Below are positions 46,245-54,676 of a DNA stretch of 64,000 bases, piece after piece. Under the pieces are notes generated by a model, which was given only the letters and a program-made list of their open reading frames with translations, had not been told where the DNA came from and ran no database searches. A program made the position numbers and the translations under genes. This DNA comes from Clostridia bacterium (GTDB lineage: Bacteria > Bacillota > Clostridia > Oscillospirales > CAG-272). The first letter of the stretch is position 1. Each line of letters opens with the position of its first letter. The stretch covers positions 1 to 64,000 of the forward strand of contig JAFTYG010000055.1 of the NCBI GenBank assembly GCA_017461365.1, written 5' to 3'.

Positions 46245-47045
46245 TTACTTATCTTCTTCGTCGTTTTTATTTAAAAGCTTTTTTATAAGCTCAGCCTGCT
46301 CCTCGCGGGCGCGCTTTTGGTTTTCGTAATATCTGCGTTCAGCCTCGGTCTTAAACTCGGACTCTTTTTCCTCAGACTCTTCCTCATCCTCACGGTCGAT
46401 AACACGGACGACGGGCGGCTTGACCTTTTTAAAGGGATCTGCGTCGAGCTCCTTTTCAAAGTGTGCCGAAGCTATCGACAGCGCGACAATGACGGCGTAC
46501 GCGGCAAGTCCCCACACCCAAGGCTCGAAAAAGGTCGTGTTGAGAAGCACTGCGACGTGCATTATTTCGGTATAAAGTGGGATTATTATTCTCGAATAAA
46601 AAAGCACGGGCAGTATGAGCGCTTGCAGCACGCACACGACTATTCTGTTAGGCAGTAGGGTTATAAACCATATTCTTGCATCCGTCTTTCGAAAATCCCG
46701 ATCGTTTATATAACGCAGTGCTCCGACGGCGACAACGACCGATGATATAAAGCCGACCGCGAACAGCAAAAGCAGTACGGGAAGGAGTATGAGAACAGTC
46801 CAAGAAAATTTTTCCTGCGTTATCTCCTTTTCTGACGTACCGAAAAGATACTCTCTTACCTGATCCCACGAATTACTTATAAGCTGTGCGGCGGACATCT
46901 CGTCCTGTGTACCCTCGGTGGTAGAATATTGCAGACAGGGTATGAACATCGTACACACGATCGCTATGCAGAGCGCCACGGGCAAAATATACCTTATGTA
47001 GATCAGCGCCGTTTTCGCCGGGCTTTTATTTTTTTTATTGCTCAT
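46245..47045 (-). CDS. Membrane protein of unknown function
   Basis: 266 residues. About four to five hydrophobic segments (near 15-35, 85-110, 130-155, 170-195) and a long acidic/basic cytoplasmic tail with an EEESEEKESEF run and a coiled-coil-like helix. Not a family I recognise. It lies between cdd and the helicase with gaps under 16 bases, so it is probably co-transcribed. Confidence 0.7.
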   Translation of the reverse strand: MSNKKNKSPAKTALIYIRYILPVALCIAIVCTMFIPCLQYSTTEGTQDEMSAAQLISNSWDQVREYLFGTSEKEITQEKFSWTVLILLPVLLLLFAVGFISSVVVAVGALRYINDRDFRKTDARIWFITLLPNRIVVCVLQALILPVLFYSRIIIPLYTEIMHVAVLLNTTFFEPWVWGLAAYAVIVALSIASAHFEKELDADPFKKVKPPVVRVIDREDEEESEEKESEFKTEAERRYYENQKRAREEQAELIKKLLNKNDEEDK

Positions 47046-47054
47046 TTTATCTCC

Positions 47055-47444
47055 TTAAAGTTTAAACGAATGTGGCAAAAGCTCGCCGAGAGAGATGCTT
47101 TGGGGCTCTCCGTCTTTTCCCTCAAAAATTATCGGCATACTGTTATCGCAAAATTCCGAAAGCACCTGTCTGCAAACTCCACACGGCATACAGGGTGTCG
47201 TATCTCCAACGATGGCTATTGCGGAAAATTCTCTCTGTCCGTAAGCCACTGCCGAGAACACGGCGACGCGTTCGGCGCAACAGGTGGGGGTAAATGAGGA
47301 ATTTTCCACGTTACAGCCGACGTATATTTTTCCGTTTTTTGCAAGCAGTGCCGCGCCGACGGAAAATTTTGAATAGGGGGAATAGGCGTTTTTTTGCGTT
47401 TCTTTCGCCCGATCAAGGAGATGCTTCATTTCGTTTTTTTCCAT
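47055..47444 (-). CDS. cdd: Cytidine deaminase
   Basis: 129 residues, the small tetrameric class. Zinc ligands and catalytic Glu are in TCCAERVA and PCGVCRQ. It converts cytidine/deoxycytidine to uridine/deoxyuridine. It fits the nearby deoB-deoD nucleoside salvage genes, though separated from them by a 256-base gap with repeats. Confidence 0.95.
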   Translation of the reverse strand: MEKNEMKHLLDRAKETQKNAYSPYSKFSVGAALLAKNGKIYVGCNVENSSFTPTCCAERVAVFSAVAYGQREFSAIAIVGDTTPCMPCGVCRQVLSEFCDNSMPIIFEGKDGEPQSISLGELLPHSFKL

Positions 47445-47533
47445 ATTATTTTCCTTTTAACGCCAAATTGAAGATATATTGAAAAATTTTTATTTCGTAG
47501 TACCTTGTTTCATCTAAAAATTTACGTTTTATA

Positions 47534-47640
47534 AGCTCTCCCTATGGGAGAACTCCCGCGGAGCGGGTGATAGGGAAAGATGTGATTTTTACCCTCTCCG
47601 CCTCGCAAGCTCGATACCTCTCCAAAGCGAGAGGCTTTTT
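47534..47640. repeat. Intergenic palindromic repeat cluster (CTCTCCC family)
   Basis: Hairpins TCTCCC-TA-GGGAGA and CCCGC-GGA-GCGGG, followed by a CTCTCCGCCTCGCAAGCTCG segment and CCTCTCC...GAGAGG. This resembles a widespread clostridial repeat. No gene is seen in 47445-47700. Confidence 0.7.
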
Positions 47641-47700
47641 TGTTTCTTCGCTTTTGTCAAGCTTTAGTTTAAACAAGGTAATAGGAGAGATCAATGCAAT

Positions 47701-48864
47701 TCAAATTTTTTTGACATCTATTGCGTTTCCGTCGCACTCGAAGCTCACGCCGAGGAGCTTGGCTGTCGTTGCTCCTATGTCGGCGAAGGTATCTCTTATG
47801 CCAAAATTCTCAGGCGCAAGTCCCTTTGACCAGATCAACAGCGGAACGTCCTCTCTTGTATGATCGGTAGTTTTATCAAAGGCGGGATCACAGCCGTGGT
47901 CGGCGGTTATTATCAGTGTATCATCCTTTCCGAGCGTCTCTGCAAATCCGCCTACCCAGCGGTCAAATGCGGACAGTCCCTCGGCGTATTTTACGGGATC
48001 GCGCCGATGTCCCCAAAGCATATCGAAGTCAACGAGATTGACAAAGCAGAGTCCCGAAAAGCTCTCCTTTGCGATATTCTCGGTCTCTTTCATACCCTCT
48101 TCGTTTGAATGAGTCCGTATCGCTCTGTCAAATCCGCGCCCTGCGAAGATGTCTATTATCTTTCCTACCGAAACGGTGGTAAGTCCCGCGCCCCGAACCG
48201 CATCGGGCAACATTTTTGTTGGGGGCTCCAAGGAATAGTCGCGTCTGTCGGCGGTGCGGTAGAAATCGGGGGAGGTTCCCGCGAACGGTCTTGCTATCAC
48301 TCTGCCGACTCCAAGGTCGCCCGCAAGCATTTCTCTTGCGATCTCGCACACAGTATAAAGCTCATCGAGCGGTACGGTGTCTGTATGGGCGGCTATCTGG
48401 AAAACGCTGTCGGCTGAGGTATAGACGATAAGGTCTCCCGTACGCAGATGCTCCTCTCCGTAGTCAGCGATAACCTTCGTTCCCGAATAGGGCTTATTAC
48501 AGAGCACGCCTCTGCCGACTCTTTTTGAAAATTCATCAAGAAACTCCTTGGGAAAGCCGTTTGGAAATACGGGCAGAGGCGCTTTTGAGATATGCCCCGC
48601 TATCTCCCAATGTCCGATAGTCGTATCCTTTCCCATTGATGCCTCTCGCACACGCGCGACCGAGGCTGTGGGAATATCCGTCTTCCCAAGGAAGTCAAGA
48701 CCTTCGATATTTCCAAGTCCCATACGGCAGAGGTTGGGAAGCTGAAGTCTGCCCGTTTCATACACGCTTCTGAGGGTAAATGCTCCCTCGTCTCCGAAAG
48801 CGGCGGCATCCCTTGCGCATCCTATACCGACACTATCGAGGACTATCAAAAATACTCTTTTCAT
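47701..48864 (-). CDS. deoB: Phosphopentomutase
   Basis: 387 residues of the alkaline-phosphatase superfamily: metal-binding VLDSVGIG at the start, Thr nucleophile in GKDTTIGHWE, and LIITADHGCDPAF near the end. It interconverts (deoxy)ribose-1-P and -5-P, joining nucleoside breakdown to central metabolism. It overlaps deoD by 4 bases. Confidence 0.97.
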   Translation of the reverse strand: MKRVFLIVLDSVGIGCARDAAAFGDEGAFTLRSVYETGRLQLPNLCRMGLGNIEGLDFLGKTDIPTASVARVREASMGKDTTIGHWEIAGHISKAPLPVFPNGFPKEFLDEFSKRVGRGVLCNKPYSGTKVIADYGEEHLRTGDLIVYTSADSVFQIAAHTDTVPLDELYTVCEIAREMLAGDLGVGRVIARPFAGTSPDFYRTADRRDYSLEPPTKMLPDAVRGAGLTTVSVGKIIDIFAGRGFDRAIRTHSNEEGMKETENIAKESFSGLCFVNLVDFDMLWGHRRDPVKYAEGLSAFDRWVGGFAETLGKDDTLIITADHGCDPAFDKTTDHTREDVPLLIWSKGLAPENFGIRDTFADIGATTAKLLGVSFECDGNAIDVKKI

Positions 48865-49592
48865 TTGTTCTCCTGTTTTAGCGCCAGATCGAGCGCAAGC
48901 TCCATCATATCGGTAAAGGAGCTCTGTCTTTCCTCGGCGGTGGTAGCCTCTTTCGTAAGGATAGAGTCTGAGACGGTGCAGATAGCGATAGCTCTTTTTC
49001 CTGCTCTCGCGGCGTTCATATAAAGTGCCGCCGCTTCCATCTCAACGGCAAGAACGCCCATCTTAGCCCATTTTTTCGATCTTTCGGGATCGTCGTCGTA
49101 AAAGGTATCGGACGAAAGGAGATTACCGACGTGATAGCGAAAGTCTTTTTCCTCTGCAAGAGCTACGGCGTCACGCAAAAGCTCATAGGAGCATATGGGC
49201 GCAAACGTACCACCGAGCCCAAACTGTTCACCGTAAGCGGAATTTGTGCAAGCGCCCATACCGATAACTATATCGCGGAGCTTGAGCGCAGGTGAGATCG
49301 AGCCCGCAGAGCCTATGCGGAAGATATTTTCAACTCCGAATACGTTATAAAGCTCATAGCTGTATATACCGATCGACGGCATTCCCATTCCGCTTGCCAT
49401 TACCGAAACGGGAGCGCCCTTCCATTTGCCCGTATATCCCTGAACGCCTCTGACGTTATTGAAAAGCACTGCTCCGTCAAGGAACTCCTTTGCGACGAAC
49501 TGCGCCCGCAGAGGATCGCCCGGCATAAGGACGGTCTTGGCTATATCTGACGGTGTTGCTTTTATGTGCGGGGTGGGATAATTCTTTTCCAT
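48861..49592 (-). CDS. deoD: Purine-nucleoside phosphorylase (DeoD type)
   Basis: 243 residues, hexameric DeoD type: TVLMPGDPLRA, MGMPSIGIYS, FRIGSAGSI and VEMEAAALY. It splits purine (deoxy)nucleosides with phosphate. AGGAGG precedes the ATG, and it is followed without gap by deoB. Confidence 0.97.
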   Translation of the reverse strand: MEKNYPTPHIKATPSDIAKTVLMPGDPLRAQFVAKEFLDGAVLFNNVRGVQGYTGKWKGAPVSVMASGMGMPSIGIYSYELYNVFGVENIFRIGSAGSISPALKLRDIVIGMGACTNSAYGEQFGLGGTFAPICSYELLRDAVALAEEKDFRYHVGNLLSSDTFYDDDPERSKKWAKMGVLAVEMEAAALYMNAARAGKRAIAICTVSDSILTKEATTAEERQSSFTDMMELALDLALKQENK

Positions 49593-49619
49593 GATAGTAT
49601 CCTCCTGAAATTTATAGGT

Positions 49620-50207
49620 TTATTTTTTGGGCTCTATTCCCTCCATATAATAAGAAGCCTCCATATCGGCAACGCAGAGGGCGAAGGCAAGCGGAAACAT
49701 TTCAAGCGCGCGTCCTACCTGATTTGCATCCTCGGGCCCCGAAAATCCCATATGATAGCGGATGGCGAACGCCTCCTCGCGTGTGAGCTTCATAAAGCCC
49801 GAGACTATGTACACAGATTTTTCGCCGTGACCGTAAGGCAGAGTATCATCAATGGTATAGTATGGCACACTCTCCCATACGCCATTCTTTTTCACGTTAC
49901 GCATTTCGGTTTTATAGAAATTAGTCTTGCAGACATCGTGCAGAAGCGCTACGATGGCGAGAGACTCCTCGCTGAAGGTAAAGCCGTATTTATCTCTGAA
50001 GCGAGGTCTTTTCACGAAGTCGCAAAGACACTCATAAACATTCAGGCTATGCTCAAGGAGACCTCCCTCATATGAGCCGTGGAATCGCGTGCTTGCGGGA
50101 GCTGTGAAGAAGTCTGTTTTTTCGGTCAGATATTCAAGAAATGTCTCTCCGCCCTCACGCGTCACGCACGCCTTGTATATTTCTATGAATTTTTCTTTAT
50201 TGTTCAT
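49620..50207 (-). CDS. HD-domain phosphohydrolase
   Basis: 195 residues. HD motif elements: GGLLEHSLNVYE, LLHDVCK (His-Asp) and a later YHMGF, LCVADMEAS. This branch acts on nucleotides or RNA ends; the operon setting with deoD-deoB and cdd points to nucleotide turnover. A promoter (TTGATT-17-TAAAAT) lies at 50250-50278, making it the likely first gene of the transcript. Confidence 0.82.
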   Translation of the reverse strand: MNNKEKFIEIYKACVTREGGETFLEYLTEKTDFFTAPASTRFHGSYEGGLLEHSLNVYECLCDFVKRPRFRDKYGFTFSEESLAIVALLHDVCKTNFYKTEMRNVKKNGVWESVPYYTIDDTLPYGHGEKSVYIVSGFMKLTREEAFAIRYHMGFSGPEDANQVGRALEMFPLAFALCVADMEASYYMEGIEPKK

Positions 50208-50249
50208 TCCTGTGTTCCTCTCGTTAAAAAATATTTTTCCTCATTTTAT

Positions 50250-50278
50250 ATTTTACCATACATTCTTAAAAAAATCAA
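50250..50278 (-). promoter_or_regulatory. Promoter of the HD-deoD-deoB genes
   Basis: TTGATT, 17-base spacer, TAAAAT with an extended TGG; 43 bases before the ATG of the HD gene. Confidence 0.7.
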
Positions 50279-50334
50279 CATTAAGAAGCGGCGAAAATAA
50301 ATTTTTACAAATTGGAGAGTAGCTATTCAGCCAA

Positions 50335-50412
50335 TCTTCAAATTTGAGTTTGTCGAGCAGTTTGTATCAGTGGCGAACTAATACAAACACACCAATAAAC
50401 TCCAATTTGACG
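50335..50412. repeat. Nested inverted repeat element
   Basis: The outer arms CAAATTTGAGTTT and AAACTCCAATTTG enclose inner arms GTTTGTAT and ATACAAAC. A sequence like the left arm (TCTTCAAATTTAAGTTTATC) also occurs at 39981-40000, so this is a dispersed element. Confidence 0.65.
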
Positions 50413-50421
50413 CAAAAAACA

Positions 50422-50450
50422 GGAGCTGTCTCATAGAACGAGACAGCTCC
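50422..50450 (-). terminator. Terminator of the DUF1538/PII-like operon
   Basis: A perfect 11-bp stem (50422-50432 with 50440-50450), then TTTTTTGCG on the minus strand, directly after the stop of the PII-like gene. Confidence 0.9.
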
Positions 50451-50456
50451 AAACGA

Positions 50457-51149
50457 TCAATCCTTTTCAACGGTATCCGCAAAGCGGAAGCCTGCTGTGT
50501 CGGTAACGGGCAGAGAGAACACGACAGCGTGCGCCTTTGTGTCAACTCCTGCGTTTTTCATAATAGCCTTCATAATATCCTTTTTCTGCTCAGCAGAGGA
50601 TACTATCATTACTATCTCCTTTTCCTCGGCAAGCGTTATACCGAAGAATTTTTCGGTTCCCGCTACGGTGCCCTTGGCGTTTATGGTCGTTCCCCCGCGG
50701 GCGCCCGCCGCTCTCGCGGCATCCATTACCGTATCGGTATATCCCTTTTGATATATGGCGATTATAAGCTCCTGTGTAGCTTCCATGGTTCTATCCTCCG
50801 TTAAATGTTCCTCGGGTATGCACTGCCCCGACGTAAAATAATCAAGAGTTCTGCTTCCTCCCACTCCCGAAACGGGCACAGCCATTGCGACACCTCTGTC
50901 GGGCAGGTCTATCTTCATCTCATAGGCAAGATCGCGCTTCAGCGACTTCAACGTAGGTCCTGTGACCATCGCTATGAGCATTGCTTTTTCGGTACGCTCA
51001 ATACCGAGAATATTTAACGTCTTTGCGTGAGCGGTGCCGTTGCAGGGCGTGTTATATATCACCTTAACATTCCTGTTTCGGTAAAACTCCTCATATTCGG
51101 CGGCATCTTTCCGTCTTACGACGGTGAGCAACAGATAAAGTTCTTTCAT
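50457..51149 (-). CDS. PII-superfamily-like signalling protein, two-domain
   Basis: 230 residues, twice the normal PII length. The C-terminal half has a PII-like ferredoxin fold with a T-loop-like stretch (RAAGARGGTTINAKGTV) and FFGITLAEEKEIVMIV. The N-terminal half shows a weaker alpha/beta repeat (YLLLTVVRRKDAAEYEEF). It lacks the Tyr uridylylation loop of GlnB. It is encoded right after the DUF1538 membrane protein, so it probably gates that protein in response to a nucleotide or metabolite, as GlnK does for AmtB. Confidence 0.8.
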   Translation of the reverse strand: MKELYLLLTVVRRKDAAEYEEFYRNRNVKVIYNTPCNGTAHAKTLNILGIERTEKAMLIAMVTGPTLKSLKRDLAYEMKIDLPDRGVAMAVPVSGVGGSRTLDYFTSGQCIPEEHLTEDRTMEATQELIIAIYQKGYTDTVMDAARAAGARGGTTINAKGTVAGTEKFFGITLAEEKEIVMIVSSAEQKKDIMKAIMKNAGVDTKAHAVVFSLPVTDTAGFRFADTVEKD

Positions 51150-51164
51150 ATCCTTGCTCCTCCT

Positions 51165-52715
51165 TTAAAGTTCTATTATGTCGTCATCGGTAACAACAGC
51201 CGTGTCGATAACTTCCTCGTCTGCCGAGGGCTCCTCGACGGTTGCGGAATGCTTCTTCTGCTTTGCCTTATATACAAGTCCGAGTATCTGTATTGCGATA
51301 AGGGGCGTCATAGCGACAAGCGCGACAAGTCCGTACGCGTCGGTAACCGTATTTCCGCCCTCTACTGCCGAGCAAGCTCCTACGGCAAAGGGCAACAAAA
51401 ACGTAGCCGTCATAGGTCCCGAGGCAACTCCGCCCGAGTCAAAGGCGATGGACGTGAAGATGTCGGGAACAAAGAAGGACAGAACGAGCGCGATCGCATA
51501 TCCCGGAACGATTATCCACATAATGGATATTCCCGTGAGCACTCTGAGCATTGCGATACCGATAGCAACGCCTACGCCGATCGACAGCGTGAGCGACAGC
51601 AGCTTACCCGAGATCATTCCCGCAGTAACCTCCTCGACCTGCTTTTTAAGCACGTGGACGGCAGGCTCGGCGGCGACGATAAAGTAGCCCATTACCATAC
51701 CTATCGGCACAATAAGCCAACGGAATTCGGAGTCGACAAGATGTTCTCCTATATATGCGCCGACGGGCATAAAGCCAACGTCAACTCCCGTAAGGAAAAG
51801 CACGAGTCCGACATATGTATAAATAACTCCGACGAGTATCTTTCCGAGTCCCTTAGTTCCTCTGCCGCCGCTGAAAAAGCGGAATATTAGGAAGAATACG
51901 ACTATCGGTCCGACAGCCGTTGCTACGTCTATCGCGTGGGACGGAAGATCGCGCAGGAAGATACCGAAAATATCTCTCGAGTTGCGGACGAGCTCCATGG
52001 AATAGTCCTCTTGGGGCTCTATCTTTCCTCCGCTTATTATGCCGAGTATCATTACCGCAAGTATCGGTCCAACAGAGCAAAGCGCAACAAGACCGAAGCT
52101 GTCTCCGCCTTTATCGTCGGCGCGTATCGAAGCGACACCGACGCCGAGCGCCATAATAAACGGTACTGTCATAGGTCCTGTGGTAACTCCGCCCGAGTCA
52201 AATGACAGCGCCAAGAAATCCTCGGGAACAAATATTGCAAGGACAAATACGATAGCGTAAAGTCCGATAAGCAGGTATCTGAGCTTAATTGAAAACACTA
52301 TTCTCAGCATTGCAACGACGAGCAGAACTCCCACGCCGAGTGCCACAGACCAGATCAGAAGATTTGGATTATCCTTGAATATCTGATCAGCAAGCACCTT
52401 TAAGTCGGGCTCGGAGACCGTTATCATTGTACCGACGAAAAGCGAAACAAATATAATGAGAAACAGGTTTCTCGATTTTGTTATCTTAGAGCCCACATAT
52501 TCGCCCATAGGCGTCATTGCCGTTTCCGCGCCCAAGGTAAAGAGCCCCATACCGATAATCAGAAAGACGGCACCTATAAGAAACGCGAGCAGCATCTCCG
52601 CGTCCACAGGCACGATAGTAAGCATTAGTACAAGAACTATTCCCGTAACGGGCAGGACGGACGCAAGCGACTCGGATATTTTCGGCCCTAAGATGGTATT
52701 GCGAAAGAATTTCAC
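51165..52715 (-). CDS. DUF1538 membrane protein (putative transporter)
   Basis: 516 residues from GTG 52715 (GGAGGG at good spacing). About 12-14 membrane segments in two homologous halves: each has a Gly-rich start, GEYVG/GAYIG, a conserved SEPDL/AEPAV, and the repeated signature FDSGGV followed by (T/A)(T/S)GPMT. Such internal duplication is typical of secondary carriers and channels. Substrate unknown. It pairs with the PII-like gene 15 bases downstream; the pairing is known in Firmicutes but, as far as I recall, uncharacterised. Confidence 0.85.
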   Translation of the reverse strand: MKFFRNTILGPKISESLASVLPVTGIVLVLMLTIVPVDAEMLLAFLIGAVFLIIGMGLFTLGAETAMTPMGEYVGSKITKSRNLFLIIFVSLFVGTMITVSEPDLKVLADQIFKDNPNLLIWSVALGVGVLLVVAMLRIVFSIKLRYLLIGLYAIVFVLAIFVPEDFLALSFDSGGVTTGPMTVPFIMALGVGVASIRADDKGGDSFGLVALCSVGPILAVMILGIISGGKIEPQEDYSMELVRNSRDIFGIFLRDLPSHAIDVATAVGPIVVFFLIFRFFSGGRGTKGLGKILVGVIYTYVGLVLFLTGVDVGFMPVGAYIGEHLVDSEFRWLIVPIGMVMGYFIVAAEPAVHVLKKQVEEVTAGMISGKLLSLTLSIGVGVAIGIAMLRVLTGISIMWIIVPGYAIALVLSFFVPDIFTSIAFDSGGVASGPMTATFLLPFAVGACSAVEGGNTVTDAYGLVALVAMTPLIAIQILGLVYKAKQKKHSATVEEPSADEEVIDTAVVTDDDIIEL

Positions 52716-52747
52716 GCTTGTCCCTCCAAAAAATAATTATTTATTCA

Positions 52748-52776
52748 ATTATATCATATCATTCAAAAAATGTCAA
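52748..52776 (-). promoter_or_regulatory. Consensus promoter of the DUF1538/PII-like operon
   Basis: TTGACA, 17-base spacer, TATAAT with an extended TGA; 33 bases before GTG 52715. Confidence 0.88.
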
Positions 52777-52807
52777 CGGAATAAAAAATTTAACAATCCC
52801 TCACAAA

Positions 52808-52839
52808 TGCGCAAAGGCGGCATATGCCGCCTTTGCGCA
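52808..52839. terminator. 32-bp perfect palindrome after sigF
   Basis: The palindrome reads the same on both strands and lies 15 bases past the sigF stop. It would fold to a strong hairpin with a minimal loop, but neither side has a T run, so it may protect an mRNA end rather than terminate. Confidence 0.65.
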
Positions 52840-52853
52840 GAGTATTTACCTTT

Positions 52854-53657
52854 CTACAAAAAATATGTCCGAAGGCTTTCGATTATCTTTTTTTCCTCAC
52901 GTGAGACCTTGACCTGTGTGATACCGAGCAGCTCCGCCGTTTGCTGTTGAGTCATATTTCGGTAATATCTCAGCATTATTATTTTCCGCCACTGCTCGGG
53001 CATTTTTGACATTGCCTGATTTATGGCTATTTTATCCGAGAGGCGCTCTATCTCGGACGAGCTTTCCTCATCGGGTATCACTGAGGAGAGCTCTACACTG
53101 TCGTCGTCCCCATATGCGCTATCGGAAAGAGAAACTATGGGAGACATCGCCTCCATAGCCATCGCCGCCTCCTCGACGCTCACGTTGCAGAGCTTTGCAA
53201 GCTCACCGACGGTAGGATCTCTTCCCTCCTCAGCGACGATACGGTTTCGCGTATTCATCAAAGCCGCTCCAAGGCGCTTATAGTATCTTCCCACCTTTAT
53301 AGGTCCCTCGTCGCGCATATATCTGCGGAGCTCTCCGAATATGAGCGGTACGGCATAGGTGGAAAAACAGGTGCCTCGCTCAAGATCAAAGCTCCGTATG
53401 GCTTTGAGCAGACCGAGAGTTCCTATCTGCATAAGATCCTCAAAGTCCACTCCGCGTTCGCGAAAACGCAACGCTATGCTCCTCACAAGTCCCGTATTGA
53501 GTATTACAAGCTCGGTAGTTGCCGCCTCGGCTTCGTCCGTGTCGCCCTGAGCGATCTCAAGCAATCGTCTGTTATCCGAAAAATCCTTTTTTCGAGTCCC
53601 TCCGCTCAACGCTTCTTCAGCTTCTTGTAAAGTGTTACAGTTGTTCCCTTTTTGCAT
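52854..53657 (-). CDS. sigF: Forespore RNA polymerase sigma factor SigF
   Basis: 267 residues of the sigma-70 family, sporulation branch: region 2 (LVRSIALRFRERGVDFEDLMQIG, STYAVPLIFGELRRYMRD), region 3 and region 4 with QQQTAELLGITQVKVSR. Its identity as SigF rather than SigG or SigB rests on its place as third gene after spoIIAA and spoIIAB. It overlaps spoIIAB by 52 bases. The stop is TAG, showing that TAG terminates here. It drives early forespore genes. Confidence 0.92.
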   Translation of the reverse strand: MQKGNNCNTLQEAEEALSGGTRKKDFSDNRRLLEIAQGDTDEAEAATTELVILNTGLVRSIALRFRERGVDFEDLMQIGTLGLLKAIRSFDLERGTCFSTYAVPLIFGELRRYMRDEGPIKVGRYYKRLGAALMNTRNRIVAEEGRDPTVGELAKLCNVSVEEAAMAMEAMSPIVSLSDSAYGDDDSVELSSVIPDEESSSEIERLSDKIAINQAMSKMPEQWRKIIMLRYYRNMTQQQTAELLGITQVKVSREEKKIIESLRTYFL

Positions 53658-54064
53658 TTCGACACCACCCTGACCTTATCGCAAAAGCTCTCCATCACGG
53701 TAAATCCCATTCCGCTTCGCTCACCCTCGGCATCGGTGGTATAAAGGGGCTGACGCGCGACCGCCACGTCCTCGATGCCGCACCCCTTATCGCGGATAAT
53801 TATTTTTACTCCGCCGTCGGAATAAAGCTTTGCCGTTATGTAAACAGTTCCCACGCAATCGCGGTAAGCGTGGACTATGCAGTTGGTGACAGCCTCGGAG
53901 ACAGCGCACTTTATGTCGGCAAGCTCTCCCGAGGCGGGATCAAGCTGAGTGCAAAACGCCGCCACAGCCGCTCTTGCCATTCCCTCGTTGACAGACAGAG
54001 ACGGCAAGGACAGCTTCATTTCATTTATCTGACGCGCGCCCGCATCAATATCCGATCTTTTCAT
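53606..54064 (-). CDS. spoIIAB: Anti-sigma-F factor / serine kinase
   Basis: 152-residue GHKL ATPase: AVSEAVTNCIVHAY (N box), DKGCGIED (G1 box) and RSGMGFTVMESF (G2). It holds SigF inactive and phosphorylates SpoIIAA. It overlaps spoIIAA by 4 bases. Confidence 0.94.
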   Translation of the reverse strand: MKRSDIDAGARQINEMKLSLPSLSVNEGMARAAVAAFCTQLDPASGELADIKCAVSEAVTNCIVHAYRDCVGTVYITAKLYSDGGVKIIIRDKGCGIEDVAVARQPLYTTDAEGERSGMGFTVMESFCDKVRVVSKCKKGTTVTLYKKLKKR

Positions 54065-54405
54065 TTCACATCCTCCTTTTTCGTACTTTCGATCCGTATC
54101 ATTCTTCCGAGCCCCGCAAGCTCAAATATTTTCATTATGCGGTCGTTCGGATTTTCAAGGACAAATTCGCCGCCAAGCTTCTGTATCAGCGAATAGCGTC
54201 CCATAACGAAGCCAAGCCCCGAGCTGTCCATAAAGCCGACGCCCGACAGATCTATGGCAAATTTTGCTGGGCGCTCCTCAGCGATAAGACTGTCGAGCTC
54301 GGTACGCACCGCAACGGCATTGTGATGATCCATCTCGCCGTTGAGAATGATACGCAACGTTTCTCCTCTCCGTTCTATTTCATAAAAGCAATTATTTCCG
54401 TTCAT
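54061..54405 (-). CDS. spoIIAA: Anti-sigma-F factor antagonist
   Basis: The start is ATG 54405, with GGAGG upstream; a longer frame to 54492 lacks support. 114-residue STAS protein with the phosphorylation site FMDSSGLGF. When dephosphorylated it frees SigF from SpoIIAB in the forespore. First gene of the spoIIA operon. Confidence 0.93.
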   Translation of the reverse strand: MNGNNCFYEIERRGETLRIILNGEMDHHNAVAVRTELDSLIAEERPAKFAIDLSGVGFMDSSGLGFVMGRYSLIQKLGGEFVLENPNDRIMKIFELAGLGRMIRIESTKKEDVK

Positions 54406-54504
54406 TTTGACCTCCGTTCTTTTTTTACACATTGTACCACACAGAGCGTAAAAAATTTGTCGCATACGGGCGCGCAAGCAATTTTTTTCCAAAAAACAAA
54501 AAAA

Positions 54505-54524
54505 GCGCCGTTTTGCAACGACGC
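54505..54524 (-). terminator. Terminator-like hairpin in the spoIIA leader
   Basis: On the minus strand an 8-bp GC-rich stem (54505-54512 with 54517-54524) is followed by a run of seven T. It begins within a few bases of the start predicted by the promoter at 54534-54562, well upstream of spoIIAA. Confidence 0.65.
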
Positions 54525-54533
54525 CATAAGTTT

Positions 54534-54562
54534 AGTATATCACACAGAAAGGCTTTTGTAAA
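54534..54562 (-). promoter_or_regulatory. Possible upstream promoter of spoIIA
   Basis: TTTACA, 17-base spacer, TATACT with an extended TGA. A transcript from here would begin with the hairpin at 54505-54524. A second candidate -10 (extended TGG TACAAT) lies closer to spoIIAA. Confidence 0.5.
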
Positions 54563-54636
54563 GAAAAACTTAGTGATTTTACTCTAATTCTATGTTTTAT
54601 ACAAAAAATAATTGTATATTTCTGCTAATTTGCCTA

Positions 54637-54665
54637 TTGCAAAAGATCAAAATATATGCTATAAT
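54637..54665 (+). promoter_or_regulatory. Promoter of the long noncoding transcript
   Basis: TTGCAA (54637-54642), 17-base spacer, TATAAT (54660-54665) with an extended TGC. Predicted start near 54672. Confidence 0.85.
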
Positions 54666-54676
54666 ATAGCCAGAAG

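Noticed and set aside
40092..50412. CRISPR array
   Set aside because: The repeats are inverted, few and unevenly spaced, without regular spacers or cas genes.
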